Below, piece by piece: positions 53,957-62,546 of a DNA stretch of 64,000 nt. The translations under genes were made by a program, and so were the position numbers. The stretch's first letter is position 1, and each line of letters opens with the position of its first letter. Source of the stretch: Tessaracoccus caeni (lineage in GTDB: Bacteria; Actinomycetota; Actinomycetes; Propionibacteriales; Propionibacteriaceae); NCBI RefSeq assembly GCF_029211185.1, contig NZ_JARGDO010000016.1:48819-112818 (forward strand). Direction: 5' to 3'. The notes below the pieces were generated by a model. The model was given only the letters and a program-made list of their open reading frames with translations, had not been told where the DNA came from and made no database searches.

Positions 53957-54025
53957 TAACGTGAGTCCCCAGGAGGCCCGCATTCCCTCCCCCATCCGCG
54001 GGCCCTGAACACAACGAGGTACGTC

Positions 54026-55693
54026 ATGCGAGCTCCCCACCGCAAGATTGCTGCTGCCGCCATCGCAACGCTGTTGACCGCCGGTACCTGGACCGGCGCC
54101 GCAGTGCCCGCCCACGCCGACGAGGCCCCCGTCTTCGACAAGACCCTCGTCATCAGCGACGCGGCGTTCTACGACGGCGATGCACTGACCGAGGACCAGA
54201 TCAGGATATTCATCCAATCCAGAGGCACCACCTGCGCTCCCACGTCGGGAAGCGATCCCAGAACCTGCTTGAAGGACATCGTTTTCCCTGCGGTCACCCT
54301 GGTCAGCGACCGGACCCCCGGCGAGGGCTGCGAGCCCGTGACCATCGCGCAGGACAGCCGGGCCTGGACGGTCATCGAGCAGGTCGCCAAGGCCTGCAGC
54401 ATCAGCCCGAAAGTGATCCTCACCACCATCCAGAAGGAGCAAAGCGGAGTTCGCTTGGCCCTCACCCAGACCAAGTGGGACAAGCTGATGGGCATGGGCT
54501 GTCCGGATGGGCAGGCCTGCAACCCGAAGTTCAAGGGCTTCGCCAACCAGATCTACTACGGCACCGACCGGCTGCGCGCGTATCGCACCTGGAAGAGCTA
54601 CCCGGCGATCCAGTCCTTCGAGAAGGGGATTCCCTTCAAGACGCTCGACGAGCCGCAGGACCCCTTCGTGATCCGAAACATCGCCACCGCCTCGCTGTAC
54701 ACCTACACGCCGCACGTCAGCGCGCAGCGCCTCTTCCACACCGTGATGGAGGGCTTCTTCCCCGGCACCTTGAAGCCCGCCACTCCGCCCGCCGGTCCCG
54801 ACCCCCTACCGACTCCCACGCCGACGGAGCAGGCGTCGATCACCAGAAACAGCCCCGAGTGGGCCTATGTGGGCGTCGAGACAAAGGTCAGCGGAACCCT
54901 CAAAGACTTCCCCGGCACCGCCACGGTCAAGACCCAGATCTATCTCGACGGCGCCTGGCGAACCTCCAAGACCGTCGACCAGGTCGAGAACTCCTACGCC
55001 ATCGTGCTCGATACCAACAGCGACAAGGCCGGCACCCAGACCTGGCGCGTAGTCGCCACGAGCAACGACGGCGAAGCCGAAGAGATCTCCAAATTCACGC
55101 TCAAGCGCATCGCGCCCACGCTCTCGCGCACGAGCCCCTCCTCGGCCCCCATCAACACCACGGCGAAGGTGACGGGCACCGTCACAGGGTTCCCTGACGG
55201 GGCGACCGTCAAGACCCAGATCTACCTCGACGGCGCGTGGCGAACCTCCAAGACCGTCAAGAACGTCACGGGCTCCTACTCGATCGCGCTCAGCACCAAC
55301 AGCAGCAAGGCCGGCACCCAGACCTGGCGCGTGGTCGCCACCAGCAAGGACGGCAAGGCCCAGCTCAAGGACAAATTCACGCTCAAGCGCATCGCGCCCA
55401 CGGTGACGGCGAAGTCCGTTGCCACTGCGCCCGTCCGGGCTCGGGTGCAGGTGAAGGGATCCGTCAAGGGCTTCCCGGGTGCCGTCACCGTCCAGACCCA
55501 GGTCAAGGTCAACGGAAAGTGGAAGACCCACAAGACGGTCAAGAACGTCAAGGATTCCTACTCCATCTCGCTGTCCTACAAGAGCTCGGTAGCGGCGAAG
55601 CGCAGCTGGCGGGTGGTCGCCACCTACCAGGTCAAGGGCGGCAAGACCATCACGGCCACGTCGAAGACCTTCACCTTAAAGCGCACCAGATAA
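54026..55693 (+). CDS. Secreted lysozyme-like protein with three C-terminal repeats
   Basis: A 555-residue exported protein with a 31-residue signal peptide (cut near AHA). Residues 35-250 form a conserved domain also present in the next gene: DQIRIFIQSRG, CLKDIVFPAVTL, ISPKVILTTIQKEQSG, KLMGMGCPDG and GFANQIYYGTDRLRAYRTW. The pattern around Glu138 (ILTTIQKEQS) resembles goose-type lysozyme/transglycosylase catalytic helices, so peptidoglycan cleavage is likely but inferred. A Pro-rich linker (about 250-270) leads to three 94-residue beta-rich repeats, each with VKTQIYLDGAWRTSKTV-like and WRVVATS-like strands, probably for wall binding. A GAGGT site precedes the ATG. Confidence 0.75.
   Translation: MRAPHRKIAAAAIATLLTAGTWTGAAVPAHADEAPVFDKTLVISDAAFYDGDALTEDQIRIFIQSRGTTCAPTSGSDPRTCLKDIVFPAVTLVSDRTPGEGCEPVTIAQDSRAWTVIEQVAKACSISPKVILTTIQKEQSGVRLALTQTKWDKLMGMGCPDGQACNPKFKGFANQIYYGTDRLRAYRTWKSYPAIQSFEKGIPFKTLDEPQDPFVIRNIATASLYTYTPHVSAQRLFHTVMEGFFPGTLKPATPPAGPDPLPTPTPTEQASITRNSPEWAYVGVETKVSGTLKDFPGTATVKTQIYLDGAWRTSKTVDQVENSYAIVLDTNSDKAGTQTWRVVATSNDGEAEEISKFTLKRIAPTLSRTSPSSAPINTTAKVTGTVTGFPDGATVKTQIYLDGAWRTSKTVKNVTGSYSIALSTNSSKAGTQTWRVVATSKDGKAQLKDKFTLKRIAPTVTAKSVATAPVRARVQVKGSVKGFPGAVTVQTQVKVNGKWKTHKTVKNVKDSYSISLSYKSSVAAKRSWRVVATYQVKGGKTITATSKTFTLKRTR
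54923..55480 (+). repeat. Tandem 282-bp coding repeats
   Basis: Within the secreted protein, the DNA from 54923 recurs almost unchanged 282 bp (94 codons) later from 55205: a 50-base block coding KTQIYLDGAWRTSKTV differs by only a few bases, and a second block coding AGTQTWRVVATS also matches. The third unit is more divergent. This points to a recent internal duplication. Confidence 0.7.
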
Positions 55694-55789
55694 CGGCTTC
55701 CACGCAGCGCCCCTGCTTCTCGAGCCAGGCCCGGCGAAGCGCTGGTCAACGAGCCTTCCTGGCTAAAGGTCATAGAACTTTTCGCTAAT

Positions 55790-55817
55790 CCTGAGAGCAA
55801 ATCAGGATATTCTCAGG
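55790..55817. promoter_or_regulatory. CCTGAGA / TTCTCAGG operator-like site B
   Basis: CCTGAGA (55790-55796) and TTCTCAGG (55810-55817) flank a TCAGGA. Read on the minus strand, the site gives CCTGAGAATATCCTGA, nearly identical to CCTGAGAATCACCTGA of site A. A TATTGT -10-like hexamer follows. The start codon is 65 nt downstream, close to the 69 nt at site A. Confidence 0.55.
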
Positions 55818-55882
55818 TATTGTGTGCACGTAGCCCCTGGCTCGCCGCGAGGGGAAACCTACGACACCATGCGAGGGTTTTT

Positions 55883-56641
55883 ATGCGATCTCTTCTCCGT
55901 CGGACCGCCGCCGTGGCTCTCGCCGCGCTGCTGAGCATCGGGATGTGGGCTGCGGCCACGGCTCCCAGCGAAGCCTCTACCCGGCCGGCTTTCAACAAGG
56001 CACTGGTCATCACCCACGCCGCGTTCTACGAGCCCGACGCGATGACCCAGAGCCAGATCAAGTCCTTCATCCAGAAGAAGGGCGCGCGGTGCTCGAGCAA
56101 CAGCAGCAGGCGTTGCTTGAAGGACATCACCTTCCCCGCGGTCACGCTGACGAGCGGTCAGAAGGGCAAGGGCTGCAAGACGGTCCGCATCACCAAGGGC
56201 AGCCGCGCGTGGACGGTGATCGAGAAGGTGGCCAAGGCCTGCGGCATCAGCCCCAAGGTGATCCTCACCACCATTCAGAAGGAACAAGGCGGCGTGACCA
56301 ACGCCCTCACCACCGCCAAGTGGAACAAGCTGATGGGCATGGGCTGCCCCGACGGCGGGTCGTGCAGCTCGAGGTACCGAGGCTTGGCCAACCAGATCTA
56401 CTACGGCGCCGATCATCTCAAGGCGTACCGCACCTGGACCGGCTACGCGGCGATCAACTCCTGGAAGTACAAGAAGAGCTACCGCAGCCTCGACGGCCAC
56501 TCGTTCGTGATCAAGAACGGCGCCACCGCCGCGCTGTACACCTACACGCCACACGTCAGCGGACAGCGCCTCTTCCACAACATCATGGAGAGCTTCTTCC
56601 CCGGCACGACGAGCCGCAACTACCGTCCCGCGACGAAGTAG
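55883..56641 (+). CDS. Secreted lysozyme-like protein, short paralogue
   Basis: A 252-residue exported protein consisting of a signal peptide (SLLRRTAAVALAALLSIGMWAAATAPSEA) and the same conserved domain as the preceding gene, without the C-terminal repeats. Shared segments include CLKDITFPAVTLTS, ISPKVILTTIQKEQGG with candidate catalytic Glu134, KLMGMGCPDGGSC and NQIYYGADHLKAYRTW, ending LYTYTPHVSGQRLFHNIMESFFPG. Four to six cysteines could form disulfides. The ATG at 55883 begins the hydrophobic leader. Confidence 0.75.
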   Translation: MRSLLRRTAAVALAALLSIGMWAAATAPSEASTRPAFNKALVITHAAFYEPDAMTQSQIKSFIQKKGARCSSNSSRRCLKDITFPAVTLTSGQKGKGCKTVRITKGSRAWTVIEKVAKACGISPKVILTTIQKEQGGVTNALTTAKWNKLMGMGCPDGGSCSSRYRGLANQIYYGADHLKAYRTWTGYAAINSWKYKKSYRSLDGHSFVIKNGATAALYTYTPHVSGQRLFHNIMESFFPGTTSRNYRPATK

Positions 56642-56657
56642 CGCTTCCCCCGACCAC

Positions 56658-56704
56658 AGCTGATGGCCCCGAAGGTTGACTCTCAACCTTCGGGGCCATC
56701 AGCT
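56658..56704. terminator. Bidirectional hairpin between convergent genes
   Basis: A perfect 22-bp stem (56658-56679 with 56683-56704, core GGCCCCGAAGGTTGA) and a CTC loop separate the convergent secreted-protein gene and the glucitol PTS operon. It probably ends transcription from both sides. Confidence 0.8.
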
Positions 56705-56713
56705 GTTGCGGAG

Positions 56714-56968
56714 TTATGACTCTGTGAGCAGCCCGCAGACCGCCGCCAGGGCGTCGGCCTCGTCGAGGCCATCGGCCAAGACCGTCACCGCGCTCCCGAA
56801 GGACATGCCCATCGCGAGGATCTCGATGGGGTTGACGAGCGAGCAGCGCCGGCCCGACGCCATGATCCAGATCGACGAGGAGAACTCGCCGGCAGCCTGG
56901 CAGAGTCGGTGCGCGACCAGGGCATGCACGCCCTGCGGGTCCGCGACCGTCACCGTCCGGCTGATCAT
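56714..56968 (-). CDS. HPr-family phosphocarrier protein, divergent
   Basis: An 84-residue HPr fold. His15, the site phosphorylated by enzyme I, is kept (QGVHALVA). The neighbouring Arg17 that stabilises the phosphohistidine is Leu, Pro18 is Val, and the regulatory Ser46 position is Asn. This suggests a dedicated or modified carrier for the glucitol PTS that HPr kinase cannot control. It is the last gene of the srl operon, 4 nt after srlB. Confidence 0.8.
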   Translation of the reverse strand: MISRTVTVADPQGVHALVAHRLCQAAGEFSSSIWIMASGRRCSLVNPIEILAMGMSFGSAVTVLADGLDEADALAAVCGLLTES

Positions 56969-56972
56969 GGGA

Positions 56973-57332
56973 TCAGTCTTCGATCGCGATCGTGGTGCCG
57001 ACGGTCAGCGCCGGCGCGGTGCCGGACACGTGCAGCGTGCCGTCGAGCATCGCCTCGGGGGCACCGTCGAAGTTGATCGTGATGTGACCCAGTCCGTCGA
57101 GGTTCTTGCGCACGACCTCGCCAACGGCGGTGATCGGGAACGCGACGCCGTCGAGGACCAGCTTCTGGCCGACGACGATGTCCGCGGTGGTGGGGACCAT
57201 CTTGATGGTGTAGCAGAAGTCGGCGAGCGCCGGCGGAGCGCCCGCACCGAACAGGATGTACATGCCCTGCTCGGCGAAGGTGTGAGCCTCGGGGCCGATG
57301 CCCTCGACGGTGGTGTTGAAGATAGAAGCCAT
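56973..57332 (-). CDS. srlB: PTS glucitol/sorbitol-specific EIIA component
   Basis: A 119-residue soluble EIIA. The active His is in GPEAHTFAEQGMYILFG, and the family C-terminal KNLDGLGHITINFDG follows. The ATG at 57332 has a good AAAGGA site; a frame extending 5' to 57401 has none. It transfers phosphate from HPr to EIIB (SrlE). Confidence 0.93.
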   Translation of the reverse strand: MASIFNTTVEGIGPEAHTFAEQGMYILFGAGAPPALADFCYTIKMVPTTADIVVGQKLVLDGVAFPITAVGEVVRKNLDGLGHITINFDGAPEAMLDGTLHVSGTAPALTVGTTIAIED

Positions 57333-57406
57333 GAAAGTTCCTTTGTTCGGGTGGAGGGCCGAGAGGTGTGGTTCCCGCGACGACGCGGGAACCACACTCA
57401 CTCAGC

Positions 57407-58444
57407 TCATGCGGAGTAGAGGCCGATCGAGGCCAGCCAGGCGACGGCCACGCGCGGCACGCCGTTCAGGAAGCGGGAGTAGAGAACGGCGGGCACGCCG
57501 ATCTCGACCGTCTCGGCGTCCGCTTCCGCGAGGCCGAGCGCGACGGGGATGAAGTCGCAACCGTTCTGGGTGTTGATGGCGAACAGCGCCGGGAGAGCCA
57601 TGCTGGGAGGGATGGCTCCCTTGCCGATCTCGACGCCGATCAGGGTGCCGATGACCGAGCCGATGACGCCACCAGGGCCGAGCAGCGGCGACAGGAACGG
57701 CAGCGAGCAGATCAGGCCGAGGATGAGCAGGCCGACGCCCGAGCCCACCAGCGGCGAGAGCAGCTGGCTGAACCAGTTGCCGAAGCCGGAGGCGTTGATG
57801 ACGCCGATCAGCATGGCGACGAAGCCCATGAACGGCAGGATCGTGGTGATCAGGGTCTGCACCGCGTCGCGGCCGGCCTGGTAGAAGGTCGCGACGACCT
57901 TGCCGGCGCCGAGGCCGATCTTCTCCAGCAGGTTCTTGTTCTTCTTGGTGGCAAGCGTCTCGGAGATCTTCTTGTCACTGGTGAACTTGACCTGGTCGGA
58001 GTCGGCAGCCGGGGCGGCACTCGCCGAGGCCCCCGCGGCAGCAGCCGGCGCTGCCGCAGCAACGGCCGCCGCGTCGGCCAGCCGAACCTGCTTGGCGCCC
58101 ACCGAGGACACGTAGATGCCCTCGTGGATGAAGGCCGCCAGGGGGCCCGCCTTGCCGGTCGGCATGACGTTGATCGTCGGGATGCCCTTCTTCGGGTACA
58201 GGCCGCAGCGGAGCGTTCCGCCGCAGTCGATCACGACGACCGCGATCTCCTCATCCGGGACGGCGTTGTTGAAGCCGTTGATGGCCTCCATGCCGGTGAG
58301 TTCGACGATCCGGTCGACCACATCGGGACGGGCGCCGCCGCCCACGATGTAGACCACCTTGTTCTTCTCGTCAGTGGGGGTGATCGTCAAAGGACCGCCG
58401 TAGCCGCCGCTGCCTCGTTCAACGATGATCGAGTTGTAGCTCAT
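57407..58444 (-). CDS. srlE: PTS glucitol/sorbitol-specific EIIB component
   Basis: A 345-residue EIIB plus membrane region. The N-terminal B domain carries the phosphorylated Cys in VVVIDCGGTLRCGLYPKKGI. An Ala-rich linker (about 130-155) leads to a membrane part with helices such as TTILPFMGFVAMLIGVINASG and GVGLLILGLICSLPFL. This split EIIBC arrangement is normal for glucitol systems. It works with SrlA (EIIC), encoded 30 nt upstream. Confidence 0.94.
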   Translation of the reverse strand: MSYNSIIVERGSGGYGGPLTITPTDEKNKVVYIVGGGARPDVVDRIVELTGMEAINGFNNAVPDEEIAVVVIDCGGTLRCGLYPKKGIPTINVMPTGKAGPLAAFIHEGIYVSSVGAKQVRLADAAAVAAAAPAAAAGASASAAPAADSDQVKFTSDKKISETLATKKNKNLLEKIGLGAGKVVATFYQAGRDAVQTLITTILPFMGFVAMLIGVINASGFGNWFSQLLSPLVGSGVGLLILGLICSLPFLSPLLGPGGVIGSVIGTLIGVEIGKGAIPPSMALPALFAINTQNGCDFIPVALGLAEADAETVEIGVPAVLYSRFLNGVPRVAVAWLASIGLYSA

Positions 58445-58474
58445 GTCTGTTTCTTTCCTCTCGTCTTACGCGGC

Positions 58475-59026
58475 TCAGTGGTGAGCGACGAGCTGGCGGC
58501 TGAGCTTGATGCCCTGCTGCTTCTCGACCCAACGAGTGATGAAGTCGGTGCTCCATCCGCCGATGAAGTTCATCACCAGGCCGACGAGCAGGTAGCGGAT
58601 GGCCAGCGGCGCCGTGGGCAGGCCCAGCTGGGTGATGCCGTTGGCGATGCCCAGCCAGATGAACAGCTCACCCGGGTTGATGTGCGGGAACACGCCGTTG
58701 CTGGTGTGGCAGAACTGCATGCCGGCCGCGGCATAGGAGGGCTTGTAGCACTCCGGGAGGAAGCGGCCGAGCGACAGGGCCATGGGGTTGCCCAGCATGA
58801 ATGCTCCGAGGAACGGCAGCAGCATGTAGCGGCTGATCGGGTTGCCGGAGGCGCGACGGGCGAAACCGTTGATGCGGTCTTCGCCGATGAGGCCGATGAG
58901 AGAGTTCATGGCGATGAGCAGCATCAGGACGAGCGGGACGATCCCGGTCATCCAGCTGATGAAGGTCTCTGCGCCGGCCTGGAACAGGCCGATGAACCAC
59001 TCCGCGGCGCTTACGAGGTATCCCAT
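58475..59026 (-). CDS. srlA: PTS glucitol/sorbitol-specific EIIC component
   Basis: A 183-residue membrane component that forms the sugar pathway. The N-terminus AAEWFIGLFQAGAETFISWMTGIVPLVLMLL and EDRINGFARRASGNPISRYMLLPF are diagnostic. Its ATG overlaps the gutM stop by 1 nt (TAATG). Confidence 0.95.
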   Translation of the reverse strand: MGYLVSAAEWFIGLFQAGAETFISWMTGIVPLVLMLLIAMNSLIGLIGEDRINGFARRASGNPISRYMLLPFLGAFMLGNPMALSLGRFLPECYKPSYAAAGMQFCHTSNGVFPHINPGELFIWLGIANGITQLGLPTAPLAIRYLLVGLVMNFIGGWSTDFITRWVEKQQGIKLSRQLVAHH

Positions 59027-59544
59027 TATTGAGGTACTCCTTCTGTGCGGGGGGTGCGGACCACGCGAATCTTGCGTGGTGCCCGGATTGCGACCGGTTC
59101 CGGTTGAGGCTTGTTCTTCCGGAATCGGGCGATGAGGCGAGCCAAGGGACCGGGCGGATCCTGGGGAACTTGGCCGAGCTGAACCATGAACCAGTTGTCA
59201 CGGGCGTTCAGAACTGCGAGTCGCAGGGCTTTGGGAAGACGCTTCGTAGGGTCTCCCTCCACCTCGGCGATGTGCAGCCCCTCAAAACCTTTGAGTTGCT
59301 TGAATCGGGCCAGGATCGTGAGGCCGGACATGCCGGAGGCCTCACGGATGAACCCGTCGTCGTCGATGAGGAACATCGCGATGGCACCGGCGCTGAGCGC
59401 GTTCTTGCGCTTGCCGATGGCCACCTTGCCCTGCCGGCGAAGTCTGCCGTAGGCGGCAGTGAAGTCTTTCACTTGCAGGAAGGAGAAAAAGCTCTGCAAC
59501 GCCCAGGCGAGGCCTAAGACGATGAGAAGGAACCAGAAATTCAT
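59026..59544 (-). CDS. gutM: Glucitol operon activator GutM
   Basis: A 172-residue GutM-family protein. It begins with one membrane helix (FWFLLIVLGLAWALQSFFSF) and continues with the GutM core QVKDFTAAYGRLRRQGKVAIGKRKN...GIAMFLIDDDG-like strands. A basic Pro/Arg-rich tail follows (about 150-172). In other bacteria GutM activates the glucitol operon. It is coupled to srlA by overlap. Confidence 0.9.
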   Translation of the reverse strand: MNFWFLLIVLGLAWALQSFFSFLQVKDFTAAYGRLRRQGKVAIGKRKNALSAGAIAMFLIDDDGFIREASGMSGLTILARFKQLKGFEGLHIAEVEGDPTKRLPKALRLAVLNARDNWFMVQLGQVPQDPPGPLARLIARFRKNKPQPEPVAIRAPRKIRVVRTPRTEGVPQ

Positions 59545-59587
59545 ATCCGTCCTCTCTGTACGGATCGGGGGCTGAATGTGGTGGAGG

Positions 59588-61489
59588 TCATGTCAGTGGG
59601 GAGTTGGTCATGTGGAGGAAGAACTGCTCGTAGGAGGTGAACCGGCAGATCCTGTTGAGACCGGCCTGATCGGAGGTGAGCCTGATGATCTCCTCGTAGA
59701 TGTCGATCAGGATGGTGTCGTCGTAGTCGGACTTCTCGGGGACGCCCAGCAGCACGATCATCCGCAGGCCGTCTTCGTCGGAGGCCCTGGGGATGACGCC
59801 GATGGCCAGCACGAGCTGGTCGGCGCCACCGGGGAGCGTGGCGTGCGGGAAGGCGACGTGCGTGCCGATCGCCATCGACGCCCGGCGCTCCCGCTCGGCG
59901 AGCGCCTCCCGGAATCCCTCCTCCAGGTAGCCGAGGCCGATCAGGTGATCGAGCATCCGGTCGAGGTTGGCGCGGTAGTCGAGGTGCGGCGAGAGCACGA
60001 CAAAGCGGTCGCGGTTCAGCAGGTTGGCCAGGAGCGAGCGGTTGCCTGCGCCCAGCGGAAGGCTGGCGCTGCGATCGAAGCGCAGCCTGTTGATGTGTCC
60101 GAGCAGCTCGTCCTTGTCGAACACCTCGGCCAGCTCGACGATCGGCGTGGAGGTGTGCAGCGACGCCAGGCTGGTGGAGATGACCAGATCGAAGCCGTTC
60201 AGCAGTTCCGGGGTGGCCTCGTCGAGGGAGAACAGCGAGAAGTCGGTGTCTTCCGCCATCACCTTCGCCACCTGCAGCTGAACCAGGCGCGCCGAGACGC
60301 GACCCACATCGGTCACGATCGCCACCCGCAATGCGAGTGCGCTGGAGGATCGTTGTTCCTCCAGGAACACCTGGAAGTAGCTGGTGAGCAGGCCGATCTC
60401 GACCTCGGGCACCTCCAGACCCAATTCGCGTTCGATCGTGCCGGCCGCGATCTTCGCCATCCGGAACGCGACGGGGTAGGCCGTACCCAGATCGGTCATC
60501 GCCCGATAGGGCAGGCGGATCCGGAACCGCAGCCGGTTGGTCATGAAGGTGAGGTGCGGCGCGAACTCCTTGAGCAGCGCGGCGGGCGGGATGCGGATGT
60601 CCATCTCCGCCTCGATGCCGTCCAGGATCACCTGGATGAGATCCTGCACGTCGTCGTGATCGCCCGCCAGCAGCGTCAGTTGAGTGACGTTGTTGGGCGT
60701 GCGCATGCCGACGACGGGGAGCGAGAGGAAGACGGCCTCCGCCGGACTGATCTCCATCTGCAGCAGCGCGGCGAGGCGCTCGGTGACCTGCTTGCCGAAC
60801 TGGAATGACGGCAGTTCCCGGACGGCGTCGTACACCTTGGGCAGCGCCTCCAGCGGATGTCCGGTGAGCAGCCGGTCGAGCATCACCGTGTACCAGCGGT
60901 AGGCATCCTCCGTCACGTGGTGACCGAGCGCGAAACCGGCGACGGTGTCCTCGAGCGGCGCCATGAGGTCGTCGTCGATGGGATAGCCCGAGTAGAGCGT
61001 CTCGTAGTGGTGGTCCAGCACCAGCAGCCGGATGCCCAGTTCATCGCCGTGCAGCTGCAGCCCGGAGTGAGGCCGCCCGACGATCGTGACACCGTAGGGC
61101 TTGCCCTCTTCCCGCAGCTGCGACAGATCGCCCAGCGCGGTCGAGCGACTGACGGACATCTCGCGCGCCAGCTCGTCGGTGATCACGGGACGGTCCGCGC
61201 GCAGCAGCCGCGACAGCGTTCCACCCACCCTCGACCGGGGATCGTTGAAGGACCGGGTGTAGTCCAGCAGTTCCGCGCGCACCTGCGCATAGCGGTCGCG
61301 ATCGACCACCCACAACCGGTAACGCCCGTTGTCCAGGCGCACCGAGGCCGCGCCGGCCAACTGCTTGTTGATCTCCTGGACCTCGTTGGCGATGGTTTTC
61401 GCCCCGACGCCCAGGCGGTTCATGAGCGCGTCGGGGTGAGCGGACAGATGCCGCTCCAGCTGGACGAGGATCTCTGCTCGACGATTCAC
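59588..61489 (-). CDS. PRD-containing transcriptional regulator with EIIA domain
   Basis: A 633-residue MtlR/BglG-type regulator. It has an N-terminal HTH (LMNRLGVGAKTIANEVQEINKQL), a second HTH-like region (ITDELAREMSVSRSTALGDL), two PRDs with regulatory His residues (LDHHYETLYSGYP; LPFxAMTD-like region), an EIIB-like segment and a C-terminal EIIA(Mtl/Fru)-type domain with the phospho-His in VAFPHATLPGG. HPr and EII phosphorylation would signal sugar supply. It sits inside the srl operon and very probably controls it. The start is GTG 61489. Confidence 0.9.
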   Translation of the reverse strand: MNRRAEILVQLERHLSAHPDALMNRLGVGAKTIANEVQEINKQLAGAASVRLDNGRYRLWVVDRDRYAQVRAELLDYTRSFNDPRSRVGGTLSRLLRADRPVITDELAREMSVSRSTALGDLSQLREEGKPYGVTIVGRPHSGLQLHGDELGIRLLVLDHHYETLYSGYPIDDDLMAPLEDTVAGFALGHHVTEDAYRWYTVMLDRLLTGHPLEALPKVYDAVRELPSFQFGKQVTERLAALLQMEISPAEAVFLSLPVVGMRTPNNVTQLTLLAGDHDDVQDLIQVILDGIEAEMDIRIPPAALLKEFAPHLTFMTNRLRFRIRLPYRAMTDLGTAYPVAFRMAKIAAGTIERELGLEVPEVEIGLLTSYFQVFLEEQRSSSALALRVAIVTDVGRVSARLVQLQVAKVMAEDTDFSLFSLDEATPELLNGFDLVISTSLASLHTSTPIVELAEVFDKDELLGHINRLRFDRSASLPLGAGNRSLLANLLNRDRFVVLSPHLDYRANLDRMLDHLIGLGYLEEGFREALAERERRASMAIGTHVAFPHATLPGGADQLVLAIGVIPRASDEDGLRMIVLLGVPEKSDYDDTILIDIYEEIIRLTSDQAGLNRICRFTSYEQFFLHMTNSPLT

Positions 61490-61582
61490 GGATACACCGA
61501 TCTGTCGGCGTCCACGGAAACGGCCTGTGCCCCTCCCTCGACGTGCTCCGTCGAGGTCAGGCCGCTCCGCGAGACGACGCGA

Positions 61583-62386
61583 TCAGCCGCGAGACTTGCC
61601 GCCGGTGACAGTGACGGTGGTGCCGGTGATGTAGCTCGAGCGGTCGGAGACCAGGTAGCACACCACGTCGGCGATCTCGTCGAGTTTGCCGGGACGACCG
61701 ATCGGGATGGTCTTCGCGTAGTCCGGGGACAGATTGTCCACCGTCGTGTTGCGGGTGTAGGCCAACGCGTCGTTGTAGGCCGGGTTGCGCAGGCCGGTCG
61801 GCTCCAGGATGCCAGGCGCGATGCCGACCACCCGCACACCCTCCGGGCCGAGCTCCTTGGCCCACGACAGCGTGAACCCGTTCATGGCGCCCTTCGACGC
61901 GGAGTAGGCCGACTGCCCCTTCGAGCCCTCGGAGCCCGCCTCGGAGGTGACATTGACGATGGTGCCGGCGCCGGCCTTGATCAGGCGACGAGCAACAGCC
62001 TGGGCCATCAGGAAAGCGCCCTTGACGTTGATATTGAACATGAAGTCGAAGGAGGTCGTGTCCAGTTCGTACTGCGGCGCCTCGCCCCGCACGTCGACGA
62101 GCAGTCGCGGGAGGTTGACGCCCGCGTTGTTGACCAGGGTGGTCACCTCGCCCAGTTCCTCGCACACCCGAGCCACGGCAGCCTCGACGGCTTCGGGATC
62201 GGTGACGTCGACCTTCAGGTTCAGCACGCCGGTGTCAGGATCGATGCCGTCCTCGACCGAGACGTCGAAGCAGGCCACCTGGGCGTTCGCCGCGCGCAGG
62301 CCCTGAACGATGTGCTTCCCGATGCCGGAGTTGCCGCCGGTGACGATGACGATCTTGTCCTCGATGCCCAGCCAGTTGTTCGACAT
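61583..62386 (-). CDS. SDR-family sorbitol-6-phosphate dehydrogenase
   Basis: A 267-residue short-chain dehydrogenase with the cofactor motif VTGGNSGIG, NNAG (LVNNAGVN) and catalytic Ser/Tyr/Lys (VTSEAGSEG and YSASKGA). It is the first gene of the glucitol PTS operon, so it should oxidise sorbitol 6-phosphate to fructose 6-phosphate. The Asp after strand two (FDVS) favours NAD+. GGAGG lies 6 nt before the ATG. It parallels gutF/srlD of other species. Confidence 0.88.
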   Translation of the reverse strand: MSNNWLGIEDKIVIVTGGNSGIGKHIVQGLRAANAQVACFDVSVEDGIDPDTGVLNLKVDVTDPEAVEAAVARVCEELGEVTTLVNNAGVNLPRLLVDVRGEAPQYELDTTSFDFMFNINVKGAFLMAQAVARRLIKAGAGTIVNVTSEAGSEGSKGQSAYSASKGAMNGFTLSWAKELGPEGVRVVGIAPGILEPTGLRNPAYNDALAYTRNTTVDNLSPDYAKTIPIGRPGKLDEIADVVCYLVSDRSSYITGTTVTVTGGKSRG

Positions 62387-62458
62387 GTTGCCTCCATTGC
62401 CACAGTCCGAGTTGTTCGCTCATAAGGTAACTGTGAGCAACCTCGCTTGTCAGGCATG

Positions 62459-62501
62459 AATCGGGCGGTGGTTTTCCGGCTTACGGAAAAGAATCGGGCG
62501 G
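62459..62501. promoter_or_regulatory. Candidate operator of the glucitol operon
   Basis: The inverted repeat TTTTCCG-5 nt-CGGAAAA (62472-62490) is framed by two direct copies of AATCGGGCGG (62459-62468 and 62492-62501). It lies 75-115 nt upstream of the SDR start, where the PRD regulator or a repressor could bind. Confidence 0.4.
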
Positions 62502-62546
62502 ATGCCCGACTGGCGCGAGTGACGACCCCCTAGAGGCGCCCGGAAG

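Noticed and set aside
53929..53957. Treating the CCTGAGAA hairpin as a terminator or riboswitch
   Set aside because: The repeats include direct copies at 11-bp spacing and recur upstream of the paralogue at the same distance from the start, which fits a protein binding site better.
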